The translations under genes were made by a program, and so were the position numbers. A model generated the notes under the pieces. It did not search any database, had not been told where the DNA came from, and saw only the letters and a list, made by a program, of their open reading frames with translations. From Sphingobacteriaceae bacterium (GTDB taxonomy: Bacteria; Bacteroidota; Bacteroidia; Sphingobacteriales; Sphingobacteriaceae), in NCBI GenBank assembly GCA_903642215.1, contig CAHJWG010000011.1:95179-159178 (forward strand): a stretch of DNA of 64,000 nt. Direction: 5' to 3'. Below are positions 6,583 to 15,798 of the stretch, in pieces (the first letter of the stretch is position 1; each line of letters begins with the position of its first letter).

Positions 6583-8562
6583 TTAGCGCGCAATCAGCAG
6601 CCAGCCAGACATTTTGGGCAAGTTATCCTCCTTCAAATCAATCATATAATAATAAGTACCAATGGATAAAGGTGCGTAATTATAAGTACCGTTCCAGGCT
6701 TTCGGATAACCAATGCTGTGGAAAACGAGAATGCCGTAACGGTTATAAACATTTACATCGGCCAGCGGATAACTATCTATATTAACAATATTCCACAGAT
6801 CATTTATGCCGTCATTATTTGGGGTGAAAGTGTTTGGGATGCCCAGCTTTTTATAAACCCTGATAAAAACAGTACCGGTACTTTCGCCGCAACCCATTGC
6901 AGCCGCCGCATGCAAAGTATAAGTTAAATCGCCCGGCGGCGCGGCAAGCGGCGTTAACGAATTCGGATTATCGAGGTAAGATGCCGGCGTCCAGAACGTG
7001 CTGCTGCTGGTTCCGGTTACTTTTCCCTGCAAGCGGATACTTTCCCCCTCAAATATTTTAAAGGATTTACCGGCATCTGCAACCGGCTTTTTTAATACGG
7101 TGATGGTTAACGAAGCAGTTGGTGCCACCTCCGGGCAGCCGTCGTTATTTACCGAAAGTATATAGGTAGTAGTTACGCTTGGCGAAGCTGTCGGGTTTGC
7201 AACATTGGCATCACTTAAACCGGTTGCAGGCGACCATTTATAGTGTGTAACATTTGTGCCGTTTCCGTTTAATTGCACGGAGCTACCTTCGCAAATAGTT
7301 ATATCTGTTAAAGGTGATACGGATGGTGCCGGAAAAACCGAGACCTGTGTTTGCTGGAGATTTGAACAACCATGGTTGGCAACCGTTACATAATAGGTTC
7401 CGTTATTATTGGTACTTGCACTATTGGTAACCAACGGACTGCTTTCTGTAGAGGTGAAATTGTTCGGGCCCGTCCATAAATAACTGTCGCCTCCGGTAGA
7501 ACTTAAATATAAAGGCTGGCCGATGCAGGTGCTGGTAGTTGGTGCCACAGTGATTGCCGGCGGCGAATAAACATTGACGGTAAGCGGATACGAATAAATC
7601 CGGCAAGCTTCCGAGCCAACTTGTGCCTGGTTTAAAATCCCAACGCGGTATTGGTAAGAGCCGGCAACCGTGTTTTGCAGGCTAACAGGCAGCGTTGAAG
7701 CTTTTGCCCCGGCAATATTTATCCAGCCTTTACCATCGTTAAAGTTTTGCTGCCATTGATAATCCGGATTTGAATAGCCGTTTTGTGCTGAAACTAATGT
7801 GTAGCTTAAATTATCATGCACACAGGCACTTTTAGAAGCATTATCCGTTGGCACGCCGAAGCCAATCTGGATTAATTCTCCGCAGGGACTAAAACTGATG
7901 TCATCCATCGCAAAATCATTACCCAAACCGCCGGGTGCGTTGTTTACCATTTTAATAATCAAATCTTCGCCGTTTGCGGTAGATTTAAAAAAACCGCCGT
8001 ATTGTGTAAAAACAATCGGGTCGTTTTCTTTGATGGAAGGAATATCGCCGGTATTAAAACTGCCTAACAAATTACCGCTTACCGATTCTATCCTGAACGT
8101 GATATTTGGTTTAACGTAATTTTTGGTGAAAGATAAGTCTCGCAAAACATTCATGATATAAGCCCCGAAAAAGTACGTTGTATTCGGGCAAAGTTTGCTG
8201 CCGTCAACCTTCTGCGTATAAAATATACTTGGTGCATAAGAAGCATTAACAAGCATAAAGTATCCGTACCGATTCCCGGTATGATCTTGCCCTATGGTTT
8301 GCCAGGTTGCCCCTTTGCAGGATGACAAAGTTGATGTAGTTATCGCATAAGTATCATCTTGCCCTCCGCATTCATCTGCCACATATTGTAAGTTTGTTTC
8401 ACCTGACGGGAGGGAAATGCCTACACCGTAAGTTTTACCGGCACCGAATGTCTCTTTGATAGCCGGTTCGCCTAAACTGCCGGTACAGGTTTGCGCATCA
8501 GCCTTAAAGTTTACAGTAACGGCAAAAAATAAGATCCAGAAAAACCGGTAAAAAAAGCGCAT
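6583..8562 (-). CDS. Secreted Ig-like/PKD protein with type IX (type B) C-terminal sorting domain
   Basis: A 659-aa protein with a signal peptide ending near KADAQ (residue 24). The N-terminal part (about 25-230) looks like a carbohydrate- or adhesion-type beta domain; then come Ig-like/PKD repeats (PPAITVAPTTSTCIGQPLYL, then SVSPLTDITICEGSSVQLNG). The last about 85 residues form the gliding-motility C-terminal domain: IPNTFTPNNDGINDLW, DVNVYNRYGILVF and GTYYYMIDL. This domain sends proteins across the outer membrane through the type IX system. Probably a surface adhesin-like protein; no enzyme motif was seen. Confidence 0.85.
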   Translation of the reverse strand: MRFFYRFFWILFFAVTVNFKADAQTCTGSLGEPAIKETFGAGKTYGVGISLPSGETNLQYVADECGGQDDTYAITTSTLSSCKGATWQTIGQDHTGNRYGYFMLVNASYAPSIFYTQKVDGSKLCPNTTYFFGAYIMNVLRDLSFTKNYVKPNITFRIESVSGNLLGSFNTGDIPSIKENDPIVFTQYGGFFKSTANGEDLIIKMVNNAPGGLGNDFAMDDISFSPCGELIQIGFGVPTDNASKSACVHDNLSYTLVSAQNGYSNPDYQWQQNFNDGKGWINIAGAKASTLPVSLQNTVAGSYQYRVGILNQAQVGSEACRIYSYPLTVNVYSPPAITVAPTTSTCIGQPLYLSSTGGDSYLWTGPNNFTSTESSPLVTNSASTNNNGTYYVTVANHGCSNLQQTQVSVFPAPSVSPLTDITICEGSSVQLNGNGTNVTHYKWSPATGLSDANVANPTASPSVTTTYILSVNNDGCPEVAPTASLTITVLKKPVADAGKSFKIFEGESIRLQGKVTGTSSSTFWTPASYLDNPNSLTPLAAPPGDLTYTLHAAAAMGCGESTGTVFIRVYKKLGIPNTFTPNNDGINDLWNIVNIDSYPLADVNVYNRYGILVFHSIGYPKAWNGTYNYAPLSIGTYYYMIDLKEDNLPKMSGWLLIAR

Positions 8563-8650
8563 TCAGGTTAGGCACAAGATGATATACCTAACGAAGTTAA
8601 CTTTTTTTTCCGAAGTAAATCCACAGGTTTGGGTGAGCTGTTAGAGTATA

Positions 8651-8664
8651 ATGCTTCTTTTATC
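8651..8664 (+). repeat. 14-bp motif, exact copy
   Basis: Intergenic between two minus-strand genes, with the extension AACTAAAAA directly after it. Confidence 0.85.
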
Positions 8665-8681
8665 AACTAAAAAACCTGTAC

Positions 8682-9572
8682 TTATTTTGGCGATTGATAG
8701 AAATAGATCGGTGCATTTTTACCTTCGCTGGTGGTGTAATAGTTTTTTCCATCAGGCGTAAAACCGATTGCTTCGCCTTGTTTTTCTACCGTGTAAGGCA
8801 TCTCTACAGGTTTTCTTTGTAAAGCTTTCCAAACCGGCTCGTCTTTTTTCCGGTTCCAGTAATACACTTTCTGGTAACTTTTTACTAAAATTTTACTGCC
8901 ATCCGCAGAAATATCTCCGGCGGTAATCCATTTAAACAAAGGCAAACCTGTAAAATGGATTCTGCACTTTTTTTGCAGCGTAATTGTATCGGTAAAAGAA
9001 GCATTGAGCGGCGCGGTATAAACGCCTACAGAATCTTCGCGCTTGGTAATGATGTAAAAAAGCTTCTCAACCGGATCAACCATCAGCGTTTCCGCATCGT
9101 GCTTACCATCCGGATATTTCAAATTCAAGGTTTCACTTTTGATAAATTGCCGGGAAATATTACCGGTAACCGCCGGTTCTAAAAAACGGTAAATGGCTAA
9201 ACTTGATCTGTTTGAATGATTATCACCGATATCGCCTAAGTAAATATAACTTTTGCCTTTTGCCGGGCCGGGGCCAACAGCAATATCTTCACAATCAGTT
9301 ACATTTTCCGTTGGATTTGCCGGATCAGCCTTAAAATAAAAAGTAGTTTTTAGGTTTCCGTTGGGATCAATGGCGAAAAAACGACTGGTATCGCCGCTGT
9401 CATTATGCACATATAAAATGTTTTTATGGATGCGGGAAACGGCAATTCCGGAGATTTCCTTTAATGCAGAGTCTTGTAGCAGGATTTGTTTTTTTTGAGC
9501 AAATACGAGTTTCCCGGTAATCAGAATAGTTATTGCGGCAATAAATAAATGTGTTTTTTTAATCTTCATCAA
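8682..9572 (-). CDS. Secreted propeller-like protein of unknown function
   Basis: A 296-aa protein with a signal peptide (hydrophobic residues 9-24, ending VFAQ). Recognisable phrases are LKEISGIAVSR, LYVHNDSGDTSRFFAID, DCEDIAVGPGPAKG and YIYLGDIGDN, typical of a secreted beta-propeller family common in Bacteroidota and Actinobacteria whose function is unknown. It ends 5 bp before the CorA gene region and could be co-transcribed with corA and wbqC upstream. A near copy of the 14-bp motif (8991-9004) encodes NASF in it. Confidence 0.7.
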   Translation of the reverse strand: MMKIKKTHLFIAAITILITGKLVFAQKKQILLQDSALKEISGIAVSRIHKNILYVHNDSGDTSRFFAIDPNGNLKTTFYFKADPANPTENVTDCEDIAVGPGPAKGKSYIYLGDIGDNHSNRSSLAIYRFLEPAVTGNISRQFIKSETLNLKYPDGKHDAETLMVDPVEKLFYIITKREDSVGVYTAPLNASFTDTITLQKKCRIHFTGLPLFKWITAGDISADGSKILVKSYQKVYYWNRKKDEPVWKALQRKPVEMPYTVEKQGEAIGFTPDGKNYYTTSEGKNAPIYFYQSPK

Positions 9573-9577
9573 AGCAT

Positions 9578-10708
9578 TTACATTCTGTTAAACCAGCCTT
9601 TTCGCCAAAAAAATATAAACTGTACAACGGCAATCAGCAGCATTATCAGCATTGTGTACAAATAGCCGTGCGGTGCATACAACTCCGGCATGTTGGCAGG
9701 CATTACTTTATTTGTAACCGGGTCTTGCCTGGCAAAATTCATACCGTAAATACCGGCGATAAAGGTAAGCGGTATAAATATGGATGAAATAATCGTAAGC
9801 ACCTTCATAATTTCATTCATACGGTTGCTGATGAGCGAAAGATATACATCCACAATGCTGGAAGTTATTTCCTTGTAGCTCTCAATCAAATCAATCACTT
9901 GGATACAATGATCATAGGCATCACGCAGATAAAGTTTAATTTCCGGGGTAATCAACGGGCTTTCCGTCCGGATCATATCGTTAATTTTATCGCGTTCCGG
10001 CCAGGCGGCGCGGCGCAGTAAAATCATACTGCGCTTAGTTTGCTGCGCTTCAAACATGATGCTTCTATCCGGATTTTGATATACGCGGTCTTCAAGGTCA
10101 TCCAACGAATCACCTACTTTGTTTAGCAGGTCAAAATAACGGTCAATCACCGTATCAACCAAAGCATAAGCAAGATAACCTGCGCCGCCGGTGCGGATAA
10201 TACCTTTGCCAACTTTTATACGCTTTTTTACGGCTTCAAAATATTCTTCATGTGTTTCCTGAAAACTGATAATGATATTTTTTTTAACCAATACAGAAAG
10301 CTGGTAATTCTCAATCGCCTCTTCTTTTTGGTAATGCAGCAACCTACTGGTTAAAAACACATAATTATCGTATTCTTCAAATTTGGGCCGCTGCCTGGTA
10401 TGTACAATATCTTCCAGCACCAAACGATTAATTTCCATCCGGCTACCAATTTGCTCGATCAGGTTTTGGTCGCCCAAACCTTTTATTAAAATCCAGTGCG
10501 TATGCTTTGTGCAAACTTTTAACTGATCCAAAACTACCGTAATATCAGTTCCGTTGCTTTCTTTTACTTCTGTTGTGTTGTAGGAATATATTTCGATAAG
10601 CGGTTTTAGCGCACCTGCCGGAATTGTAACCGTTCCCGGTGTTTCGCCGATGCTGTCTGCGTGCTTGGTACTTTTTACTTTTAACTGTTTAATTTTTTTT
10701 GCCATCAC
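9578..10708 (-). CDS. corA: Magnesium/cobalt transporter CorA
   Basis: Forms a homopentameric channel for Mg2+ (also Co2+ and Ni2+) in the inner membrane. The 376-aa protein has the large N-terminal cytoplasmic domain, a long helix and two C-terminal membrane segments; the hallmark YGMNF (GMN at about 322-324) ends the first segment. The periplasmic loop between them contains NMPELYAPHG instead of the usual MPEL-type loop only in its first half. The start overlaps the WbqC gene stop by 4 nt, so the two are one operon. Confidence 0.9.
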   Translation of the reverse strand: MMAKKIKQLKVKSTKHADSIGETPGTVTIPAGALKPLIEIYSYNTTEVKESNGTDITVVLDQLKVCTKHTHWILIKGLGDQNLIEQIGSRMEINRLVLEDIVHTRQRPKFEEYDNYVFLTSRLLHYQKEEAIENYQLSVLVKKNIIISFQETHEEYFEAVKKRIKVGKGIIRTGGAGYLAYALVDTVIDRYFDLLNKVGDSLDDLEDRVYQNPDRSIMFEAQQTKRSMILLRRAAWPERDKINDMIRTESPLITPEIKLYLRDAYDHCIQVIDLIESYKEITSSIVDVYLSLISNRMNEIMKVLTIISSIFIPLTFIAGIYGMNFARQDPVTNKVMPANMPELYAPHGYLYTMLIMLLIAVVQFIFFWRKGWFNRM

Positions 10709-11316
10709 AAATAATTCAACGTGTTTGGTCCCTGGTTAAAAAGCAAATCAATAATACTTAAATTTTTAAGGAAGCCTTTGCGGTCATCAAAAACCTGAAA
10801 GTAAGTTTTAGGTTGAAAATTATATTCTTGTTTCGGGTTGATGCCGGTACGGAAATCTGCCGTGTAAAAATCTGTATGATATTCATCCGAAAACCTGATT
10901 TCCAGCTTCAGCTTCATTAGTTTCAAAAGCAGGCGCAGCAAAGCTTCATTAAAATCGAACAGAAATTCAAACTTTTTTCCCTCATAAAACGGCGCAAATT
11001 CCGCTTCGTAATATTCAAAATAAGCCGAACTGCGGTAGCATGCCTGTAAACTTAGCCAGTGCAAACGCTGCCAGTTAAAATCGTAACTTATTTTTATATC
11101 TTTTATTTCCCGATGATTTTTAGAACCTTTTTCTACCGGCACAACCAGCGTTAAAGCACCTTCGGGCGTGTAAATTTGGGCGCGGTTTCGATAAGTTTGT
11201 TTGGGGAAATGCTCCTTTTGTTCGATAAAAAAATTGTTTTTATGCTCAACCAGTTCTGCAAAAAAAGCAACCGGAGGCAGGTAAAACAACGGGAATATTG
11301 CGCCATTATCGGCCAT
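10705..11316 (-). CDS. WbqC family protein
   Basis: A 203-aa protein of the WbqC family, named from O-antigen clusters; its biochemical role is not firmly established. Visible family features are the N-terminal FPLFYLPPVAFFAEL, QKEHFPKQTYRNRAQI and LSLQACYRSSAYFEYY. It is the first gene of a short operon with corA and diverges from the acyltransferase/glycosyltransferase operon at 11354, which is compatible with a link to envelope glycolipid synthesis (inference). An overlapping ORF at 11151-11348 in another frame is a shadow. Confidence 0.85.
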   Translation of the reverse strand: MADNGAIFPLFYLPPVAFFAELVEHKNNFFIEQKEHFPKQTYRNRAQIYTPEGALTLVVPVEKGSKNHREIKDIKISYDFNWQRLHWLSLQACYRSSAYFEYYEAEFAPFYEGKKFEFLFDFNEALLRLLLKLMKLKLEIRFSDEYHTDFYTADFRTGINPKQEYNFQPKTYFQVFDDRKGFLKNLSIIDLLFNQGPNTLNYL

Positions 11317-11322
11317 AAATGA

Positions 11323-11330
11323 TAAGTTTG
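11323..11330 (+). promoter_or_regulatory. -7 box of the acyltransferase-glycosyltransferase operon
   Basis: TAAGTTTG matches TAnnTTTG exactly, 23 nt before the ATG at 11354. A TTG at 11298-11300 is about 22 nt upstream, a little far for a -33 element. Confidence 0.5.
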
Positions 11331-11353
11331 TAGTTCAAAACCCCGCAAAAATA

Positions 11354-12238
11354 ATGATAATAAAGGCGCTTACGAAAGTAGCCATCTTCTTTTTATACCT
11401 ACTTTCACTGCTGCCGTTTCGGGTTTTGTACCTGTTTTCTGATGCTGTTTTTATCATCCTTTTTTATGTGATCCATTACCGTAAAAAAGTAGTTGAGGAA
11501 AACCTACGCAACTCTTTTCCCGAAAAATCATTAAAAGAATTACAGCAGATTGAACGTACTTTTTATGGTTATCTTGCAGATATAATGGTCGAATCTGTCA
11601 AAATGATCAGCATTACAGAAAAAGAGTTGAAAAAGCGTTTCACTTTAAATAATCCGGAATTGCTGGATACTTTTTTTAACCGGCAAAAAAGTGTGCTGGG
11701 TGCTTTGGGCCATTACGGTAACTGGGAAATGGCAGCGCTGATTTTAGGTTTCTCAACCCAAAAAAAGAAACTGTTTATTTATAAGCCGCTTGAAAACAAA
11801 ATATTTGATGATTTTTTTAAAAACATGCGTTCCCGTTTCGGTTCTATGCCGGTTACCATGAAAGCCACGCTTCGTACTTTAGTAACTTTAAAAAACGAAC
11901 CTAAGCTAACCGTTTTTGTAAGCGACCAAACGCCGGTTCGGGAAGAAACGCAGTATTTTACACCATTTTTAAATCAGCCTACAGCCGTTTTTTTAGGAAT
12001 TGAAAAGATGGCAAAAATGACAAACGATCCGGTTATTTTTTGTGATATCCGTGTACATAAAAGAGGCTATTATTCCTGTACCTTCGTGCCTTTGATTACG
12101 GAGCCGAAACTAAGCGCAGAACATGAAATTACAGATGCGCATGTGCAATATTTGGAAAAAGTGATCCGCGAAGCACCTGCTTACTGGCTCTGGTCGCACA
12201 AAAGATGGAAATTTAAACCGGAAGATATTCATAAATGA
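11354..12238 (+). CDS. Lysophospholipid/lipid A-type acyltransferase (LpxL/HtrB family)
   Basis: Transfers an acyl chain to a lipid A precursor or similar lipid at the inner membrane. The 294-aa protein has an N-terminal membrane anchor (residues 8-40) and the HX4E catalytic motif GHYGNWE (H120, E125). VSDQTPVREETQYFTPF is the family's later conserved block. It ends in an ATGA overlap with the GT2 gene. An exact 14-bp motif (11442-11455) lies in the anchor region and encodes DAVFI. I could not separate LpxL from LpxM or ornithine-lipid types. Confidence 0.85.
   Translation: MIIKALTKVAIFFLYLLSLLPFRVLYLFSDAVFIILFYVIHYRKKVVEENLRNSFPEKSLKELQQIERTFYGYLADIMVESVKMISITEKELKKRFTLNNPELLDTFFNRQKSVLGALGHYGNWEMAALILGFSTQKKKLFIYKPLENKIFDDFFKNMRSRFGSMPVTMKATLRTLVTLKNEPKLTVFVSDQTPVREETQYFTPFLNQPTAVFLGIEKMAKMTNDPVIFCDIRVHKRGYYSCTFVPLITEPKLSAEHEITDAHVQYLEKVIREAPAYWLWSHKRWKFKPEDIHK
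11442..11455 (+). repeat. 14-bp motif, exact copy inside the acyltransferase gene
   Basis: ATGCTGTTTTTATC (the GT variant at the K and Y positions), read in frame as part of DAVFII in the membrane anchor. Confidence 0.7.
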
Positions 12239-13275
12239 ACCTGCCAAAAGTTGCCGTTGTGATCCTGAACTGGAACGGTATAAAATTTTTACAAACGTAT
12301 TTGCCTTCTGTTGTTGCCTCCATCTACCCGAATCTGGAAATTGTGCTGGGCGATAATGGTTCTGCGGATGATTCGGTTGCGTTTGTAAAAGAAAATTATC
12401 CGCAGGTAAAAATTTTGCTGAATGACCAAAATTACGGTTTTACCGGCGGCTACAACAAGATTTTAAACCGGGTGCAGGCTGATTATTTTATCCTGCTGAA
12501 CTCTGATGTAGAAGTGGTTCCAAATTGGATTGCGCCGGTAATCAGCTTGATGGAAAGCGACGAACTGATTGCTGCTGCGGCACCCAAAATTTTATCCTGG
12601 CAGGAAAAAAACAGATTTGAACACGCCGGGGCCGCCGGTGGTTTTATTGATACGTTTGGTTATCCTTTTTGCCGCGGGCGGATTTTTTACGAAGTAGAAG
12701 AAGACCACGGCCAATACGATCAAACAATTGAAGTGCTTTGGGCTTCGGGTGCTGCTTTGTTTATCAAACAAAAATACTGGGAACTTTCCGGCGGTTTCGA
12801 CGAACGCTTTTTTGCGCATATGGAAGAAATCGACTTGTGCTGGCGCTTAAAAAATATGGGTTTAAAGGTGATGTATTGCGCAGAATCTACCGTTTATCAT
12901 CTGGGCGGCGGCACGCTGGATGTTGAAAATCCCTTTAAAACTTTCCTCAACTTCCGTAATAATTTACTACTGCTGCAAAAAAATCTGTGGCTGCGCAAAA
13001 GTATTTTTATTATTCCGATGCGCTTTCTGCTTGATTTTGTAACGATCATCCGCTTTATAAGCGAAGGCAAACGTAAAGATGCGGCAGCGATTAGTAAAGC
13101 ACACCGAAACTTTATCCGGCATATTTTTAAAAATACCGGGCAGCGGCAAAAAGTACGCAGCGAACGCCACGCGGATTATAACCTGCAATCAACGGCTGGT
13201 TTTTACCGGGGCAGCGTTGTTTATGCTTTCTTTGTGAAGAAAATCCATCACTTTTCGCAATTAAAAGGCTTGTAA
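12235..13275 (+). CDS. Glycosyltransferase family 2
   Basis: A 346-aa GT-A-fold transferase: VAVVILNWNG at the start, the nucleotide-binding GDNGSADDS (about 39-47), the metal-binding LLNSDVEV (88-95), and the acceptor-side block FFAHMEEIDLCWRLK (about 190). This is the rhamnosyltransferase-like GT2 type common in O-antigen and exopolysaccharide clusters. The start overlaps the acyltransferase stop (ATGA), so they are coupled and probably both modify an envelope lipid. The C-terminal part (after 235) is helical and may lie on the membrane. Donor sugar unknown. Confidence 0.9.
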   Translation: MNLPKVAVVILNWNGIKFLQTYLPSVVASIYPNLEIVLGDNGSADDSVAFVKENYPQVKILLNDQNYGFTGGYNKILNRVQADYFILLNSDVEVVPNWIAPVISLMESDELIAAAAPKILSWQEKNRFEHAGAAGGFIDTFGYPFCRGRIFYEVEEDHGQYDQTIEVLWASGAALFIKQKYWELSGGFDERFFAHMEEIDLCWRLKNMGLKVMYCAESTVYHLGGGTLDVENPFKTFLNFRNNLLLLQKNLWLRKSIFIIPMRFLLDFVTIIRFISEGKRKDAAAISKAHRNFIRHIFKNTGQRQKVRSERHADYNLQSTAGFYRGSVVYAFFVKKIHHFSQLKGL

Positions 13276-13301
13276 AAAGAGTATCTTAGTTTCCAAACCT
13301 C

Positions 13302-13315
13302 ATACTTCTTTTATC
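13302..13315 (+). repeat. 14-bp motif, exact copy
   Basis: ATACTTCTTTTATC ending one base before the ATG at 13317, so it occupies the place of the leader and ribosome-binding region. Confidence 0.85.
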
Positions 13316-13316
13316 G

Positions 13317-13901
13317 ATGAAAAAACTCCTGCTCCTACTCCTGATCTTAATTTCTGCGGAAGTAAAAGCGCAGGACAGTCTTTCTAATTTCAACCAGAAA
13401 CGAAACCACATTAACACAACCGGAATGAAAGTTTTAGGTGGCTGGGCAATTGCAAATATTGCGGTTGGCAGTATCGGTTTTTATCGTACAAAAGGCGTAA
13501 CGAAATATTTTAACCAGATGAATATTTTCTGGAACGTAGTGAATTTAGGTTTTGCAGCCACCGGTTTTTATGGTGCAAAAGAAGCATCCGATAAACCTTT
13601 AACTTTAGCACAAAGCATCCGGGAACAACATAAAATTGAACAGATTTTGCTGTTTAATGCCGGCTTGGATGTTGCTTACGTTATCGGCGGCTTGTATCTG
13701 GGTGAGCGCGGAATTAACAAAAATTCGGATCGATTGCGCGGTTATGGTAACTCCGTTATTTTGCAGGGTGCATTTTTATTGCTGTTCGACGGGACAATGT
13801 TCGCCATCCAAAATCATTATGGTAAAACTGCTGATCGTTTCCTGAATAAAGTGCAGATCGGTTTCAACGGAAAACAAATCGGCTTGCTTTATCCGCTTTA
13901 A
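13317..13901 (+). CDS. Membrane protein of unknown function, DUF6992-like
   Basis: A 194-aa protein with a cleavable signal sequence (MKKLLLLLLILISAEVKA) and several hydrophobic, glycine-rich segments (GMKVLGGWAIANIAVGSIGF, NIFWNVVNLGFAATGFYGAK, LLFNAGLDVAYVIGGLYLG). The order matches proteins annotated DUF6992 in Bacteroidota (from memory). Function unknown. It is convergent with the riboflavin synthase gene, with only 20 bp between the stops. It may be transcribed together with the GT2 gene 41 bp upstream. Confidence 0.7.
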   Translation: MKKLLLLLLILISAEVKAQDSLSNFNQKRNHINTTGMKVLGGWAIANIAVGSIGFYRTKGVTKYFNQMNIFWNVVNLGFAATGFYGAKEASDKPLTLAQSIREQHKIEQILLFNAGLDVAYVIGGLYLGERGINKNSDRLRGYGNSVILQGAFLLLFDGTMFAIQNHYGKTADRFLNKVQIGFNGKQIGLLYPL

Positions 13902-13921
13902 ATTCATCAACACAAAACATA

Positions 13922-14506
13922 TCAGCGTTGCATCAATCTGGCTACGTATTTGCCAATTACATCAAATTCTAAATTTACAACAGAACCTTTTTTTACCTGC
14001 TGCAAATTGGTATGTTCGTAAGTGTATGGAATAATGGCGACAGAAAACGTGTTTAAAACCGAATTTACAACCGTTAAACTTACACCGTTTATACTGATCG
14101 AACCTTTTTTTACAGTAACATTTCCCTGCGTTGGGTCATATTCAAACGTGTATTCCCAACTGCCTTCCAACTCGCGATAAGCGGTACAAACTGCAGTCTG
14201 GTCAACATGGCCTTGCACAATATGCCCGTCCAGCCGGTCGTTCATCCGCATACAACGTTCCAGGTTTACCAAATCGCCGATTTTTAAATTGCCGAGATTG
14301 GTTTTGTTCAGCGTTTCTTCAATAGCCGTAACGGTGTGTAAACCATCGGCAATGGCCACAACAGTTAAACAGATGCCGTTGTGAGAAATAGACTGGTCAA
14401 TCTTTAATTCGTGCGCCAAGTTGGAACCTATTGTTAAATGAAGATTGCCCTGATCAGCAAATAAATCAGTTACGGTTCCTAAAGTTTCTATGATTCCGGT
14501 AAACAT
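13922..14506 (-). CDS. ribE: Riboflavin synthase, alpha chain
   Basis: Converts two 6,7-dimethyl-8-ribityllumazine molecules to riboflavin, the last step of the pathway. The 194-aa protein has both lumazine-binding repeats: MFTGIIETLG and SISHNGICLTV in the first, GHIVQGHVDQT at the junction, SISINGVSLTVV in the second. Length is normal (about 195-215). It stands alone, without other rib genes, as often in Bacteroidota. I looked for an FMN riboswitch upstream and saw none. Confidence 0.93.
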   Translation of the reverse strand: MFTGIIETLGTVTDLFADQGNLHLTIGSNLAHELKIDQSISHNGICLTVVAIADGLHTVTAIEETLNKTNLGNLKIGDLVNLERCMRMNDRLDGHIVQGHVDQTAVCTAYRELEGSWEYTFEYDPTQGNVTVKKGSISINGVSLTVVNSVLNTFSVAIIPYTYEHTNLQQVKKGSVVNLEFDVIGKYVARLMQR

Positions 14507-14731
14507 TTATGAAGATGATATTAATAAGTAAGCCTGGAAGGATCAGGTTTTAAAATGCAAAAGTAAAACAATAACACAGTTTTAGCAGGTTAAAAAGAGT
14601 ATTGCCGCTGCTATTTTATGGAAATTATAAATTATTTTACAGTAAAAAAATCTTTAAAAACTATATATTTATTTTTTAATTCTGTATAAAGACCTCAAGA
14701 CAGTTTTTCTTTTTATCAAAAATCTACTTAC

Positions 14732-15001
14732 ATGGAAACCATAAAACAGACTTTTATAGGAGTCAAACTGGTAAATATAAATGCTTCTACTTTTGCTAAA
14801 TATGGTGTACCGATTACATTACACGTACAAAATTCTCACCTGTTTTTACTGTTTGAAAATGACGATGACCATAAAAATTATGTCAAAAGATTAGAAAACA
14901 TAAAAATTGATCTTTTAAACTGTGGCTTGGATCAAACCAATCCTACTATTCAGGAAACAATCAATTTTATTAATCTGATTATTTTAAAGTTGTCTTTTTA
15001 A
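14732..15001 (+). CDS. Small protein of unknown function
   Basis: An 89-aa soluble protein (METIKQTFIGVKLVNINAST at the start) with an acidic patch ENDDDHKN and a helical tail. I do not recognise it. It starts at an ATG and is the only long ORF in an AT-rich gap. No partner overlaps it; a small membrane peptide gene follows 226 bp later. Confidence 0.45.
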   Translation: METIKQTFIGVKLVNINASTFAKYGVPITLHVQNSHLFLLFENDDDHKNYVKRLENIKIDLLNCGLDQTNPTIQETINFINLIILKLSF

Positions 15002-15227
15002 TAAAATTGATTACACAAACATCAATTTATTAACAGTATAACAATTTTTTTACATACTCGTTTTGGCTTTGATTTTGCTCCAAACAAAACAGGTTTTATT
15101 GAAAATTAATTTTGCTTTTATACAATAAAAAATATCTCCTTAAAAGCATTTTAAATTTAATTAAAATATAATACTTTTAGACTTTCTGCTTAACCAAACA
15201 GAAAAAACTATCTAAAAACCTACTAAA

Positions 15228-15407
15228 ATGAGAAAGCGAAATCTGTTAAAACTGTTGTTATTTGTTGGCCTGGTATTGATAATCTGCTCTGTTGCGGCCA
15301 GCCATTTTGTTAAAATTTCAGAACCCGTTAATAGAATTTTAAAAGGTACGGGCGTTACTTTTATTGTTGCTTATTTTTTAAAAGCCAGTTTAATTAAAAC
15401 AGTTTAA
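15228..15407 (+). CDS. Small membrane protein
   Basis: A 59-aa ORF: basic start MRKRNLLK, one strong membrane helix (LLLFVGLVLIICSVAA), then KISEPVNRILKGTGVTFIVAYFLKAS, a second possible helix. A strong terminator follows 9 nt after the stop, which supports expression. Not recognised. Confidence 0.5.
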   Translation: MRKRNLLKLLLFVGLVLIICSVAASHFVKISEPVNRILKGTGVTFIVAYFLKASLIKTV

Positions 15408-15415
15408 ATTAAAAC

Positions 15416-15450
15416 AAGAAACCCCCGATGACGATCATCGGGGCTTTCTT
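15416..15450. terminator. Bidirectional terminator
   Basis: CCCCGATGA (15423-15431) pairs with TCATCGGGG (15435-15443) around a 3-nt loop, flanked by an A-run and a T-run. It serves the small membrane protein (+) and the Lys-rich small protein (-). Confidence 0.88.
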
Positions 15451-15466
15451 GTTTTTAATAAAAAGG

Positions 15467-15595
15467 TTACTTCTTTTTCGGAACAACTTCTGCCTTTGAT
15501 ACAGATTTTTTACCAGACTGATAATCCGAGGGTGCTTTTTTACTTTCTGTACTCGGTGCTTTTTTTGTGTCTTTACTTCCTTTGTCCTTACTCAT
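15467..15595 (-). CDS. Very small lysine-rich protein
   Basis: A 42-aa ORF (MSKDKGSKDTKKAPSTESKK at the start, ending VVPKKK) with no hydrophobic part and low complexity in Lys, Ser, Ala and Pro. It starts at an ATG and runs into the bidirectional terminator at 15416. Similar Lys-rich short ORFs occur in Sphingobacteriaceae (from memory). It may be disordered and nucleic-acid-binding. It lies between the small membrane protein and the NHEJ genes. Confidence 0.5.
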   Translation of the reverse strand: MSKDKGSKDTKKAPSTESKKAPSDYQSGKKSVSKAEVVPKKK

Positions 15596-15775
15596 GGTTT
15601 TTTAATTTAATGTTGATTTCCTGCTTAGTTTAAAAACGATTACAAGCCGCATTACTGTAAAGCGTTTTATTAAAGGTAAGTATTAAAAGTTGATCTTTTC
15701 AACAAAAAATTTACGGTATAAAAATTTTTTATTGCTTTTTATGCAACAATTCGATAGTGTTTTTTTGAGTTTGCG

Positions 15776-15789
15776 ATACTTCTTTTAGC
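15776..15789 (+). repeat. 14-bp motif, one mismatch
   Basis: ATACTTCTTTTAGC, 10 nt after (in coding direction) the ligD stop. The TC to GC change also occurs at 33554 and 52151. Confidence 0.65.
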
Positions 15790-15798
15790 AGGCAATTT

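Noticed and set aside
13922..14731. FMN riboswitch before riboflavin synthase
   Set aside because: I looked for the conserved RFN-element words and saw none; the upstream gap is AT-rich and unstructured.
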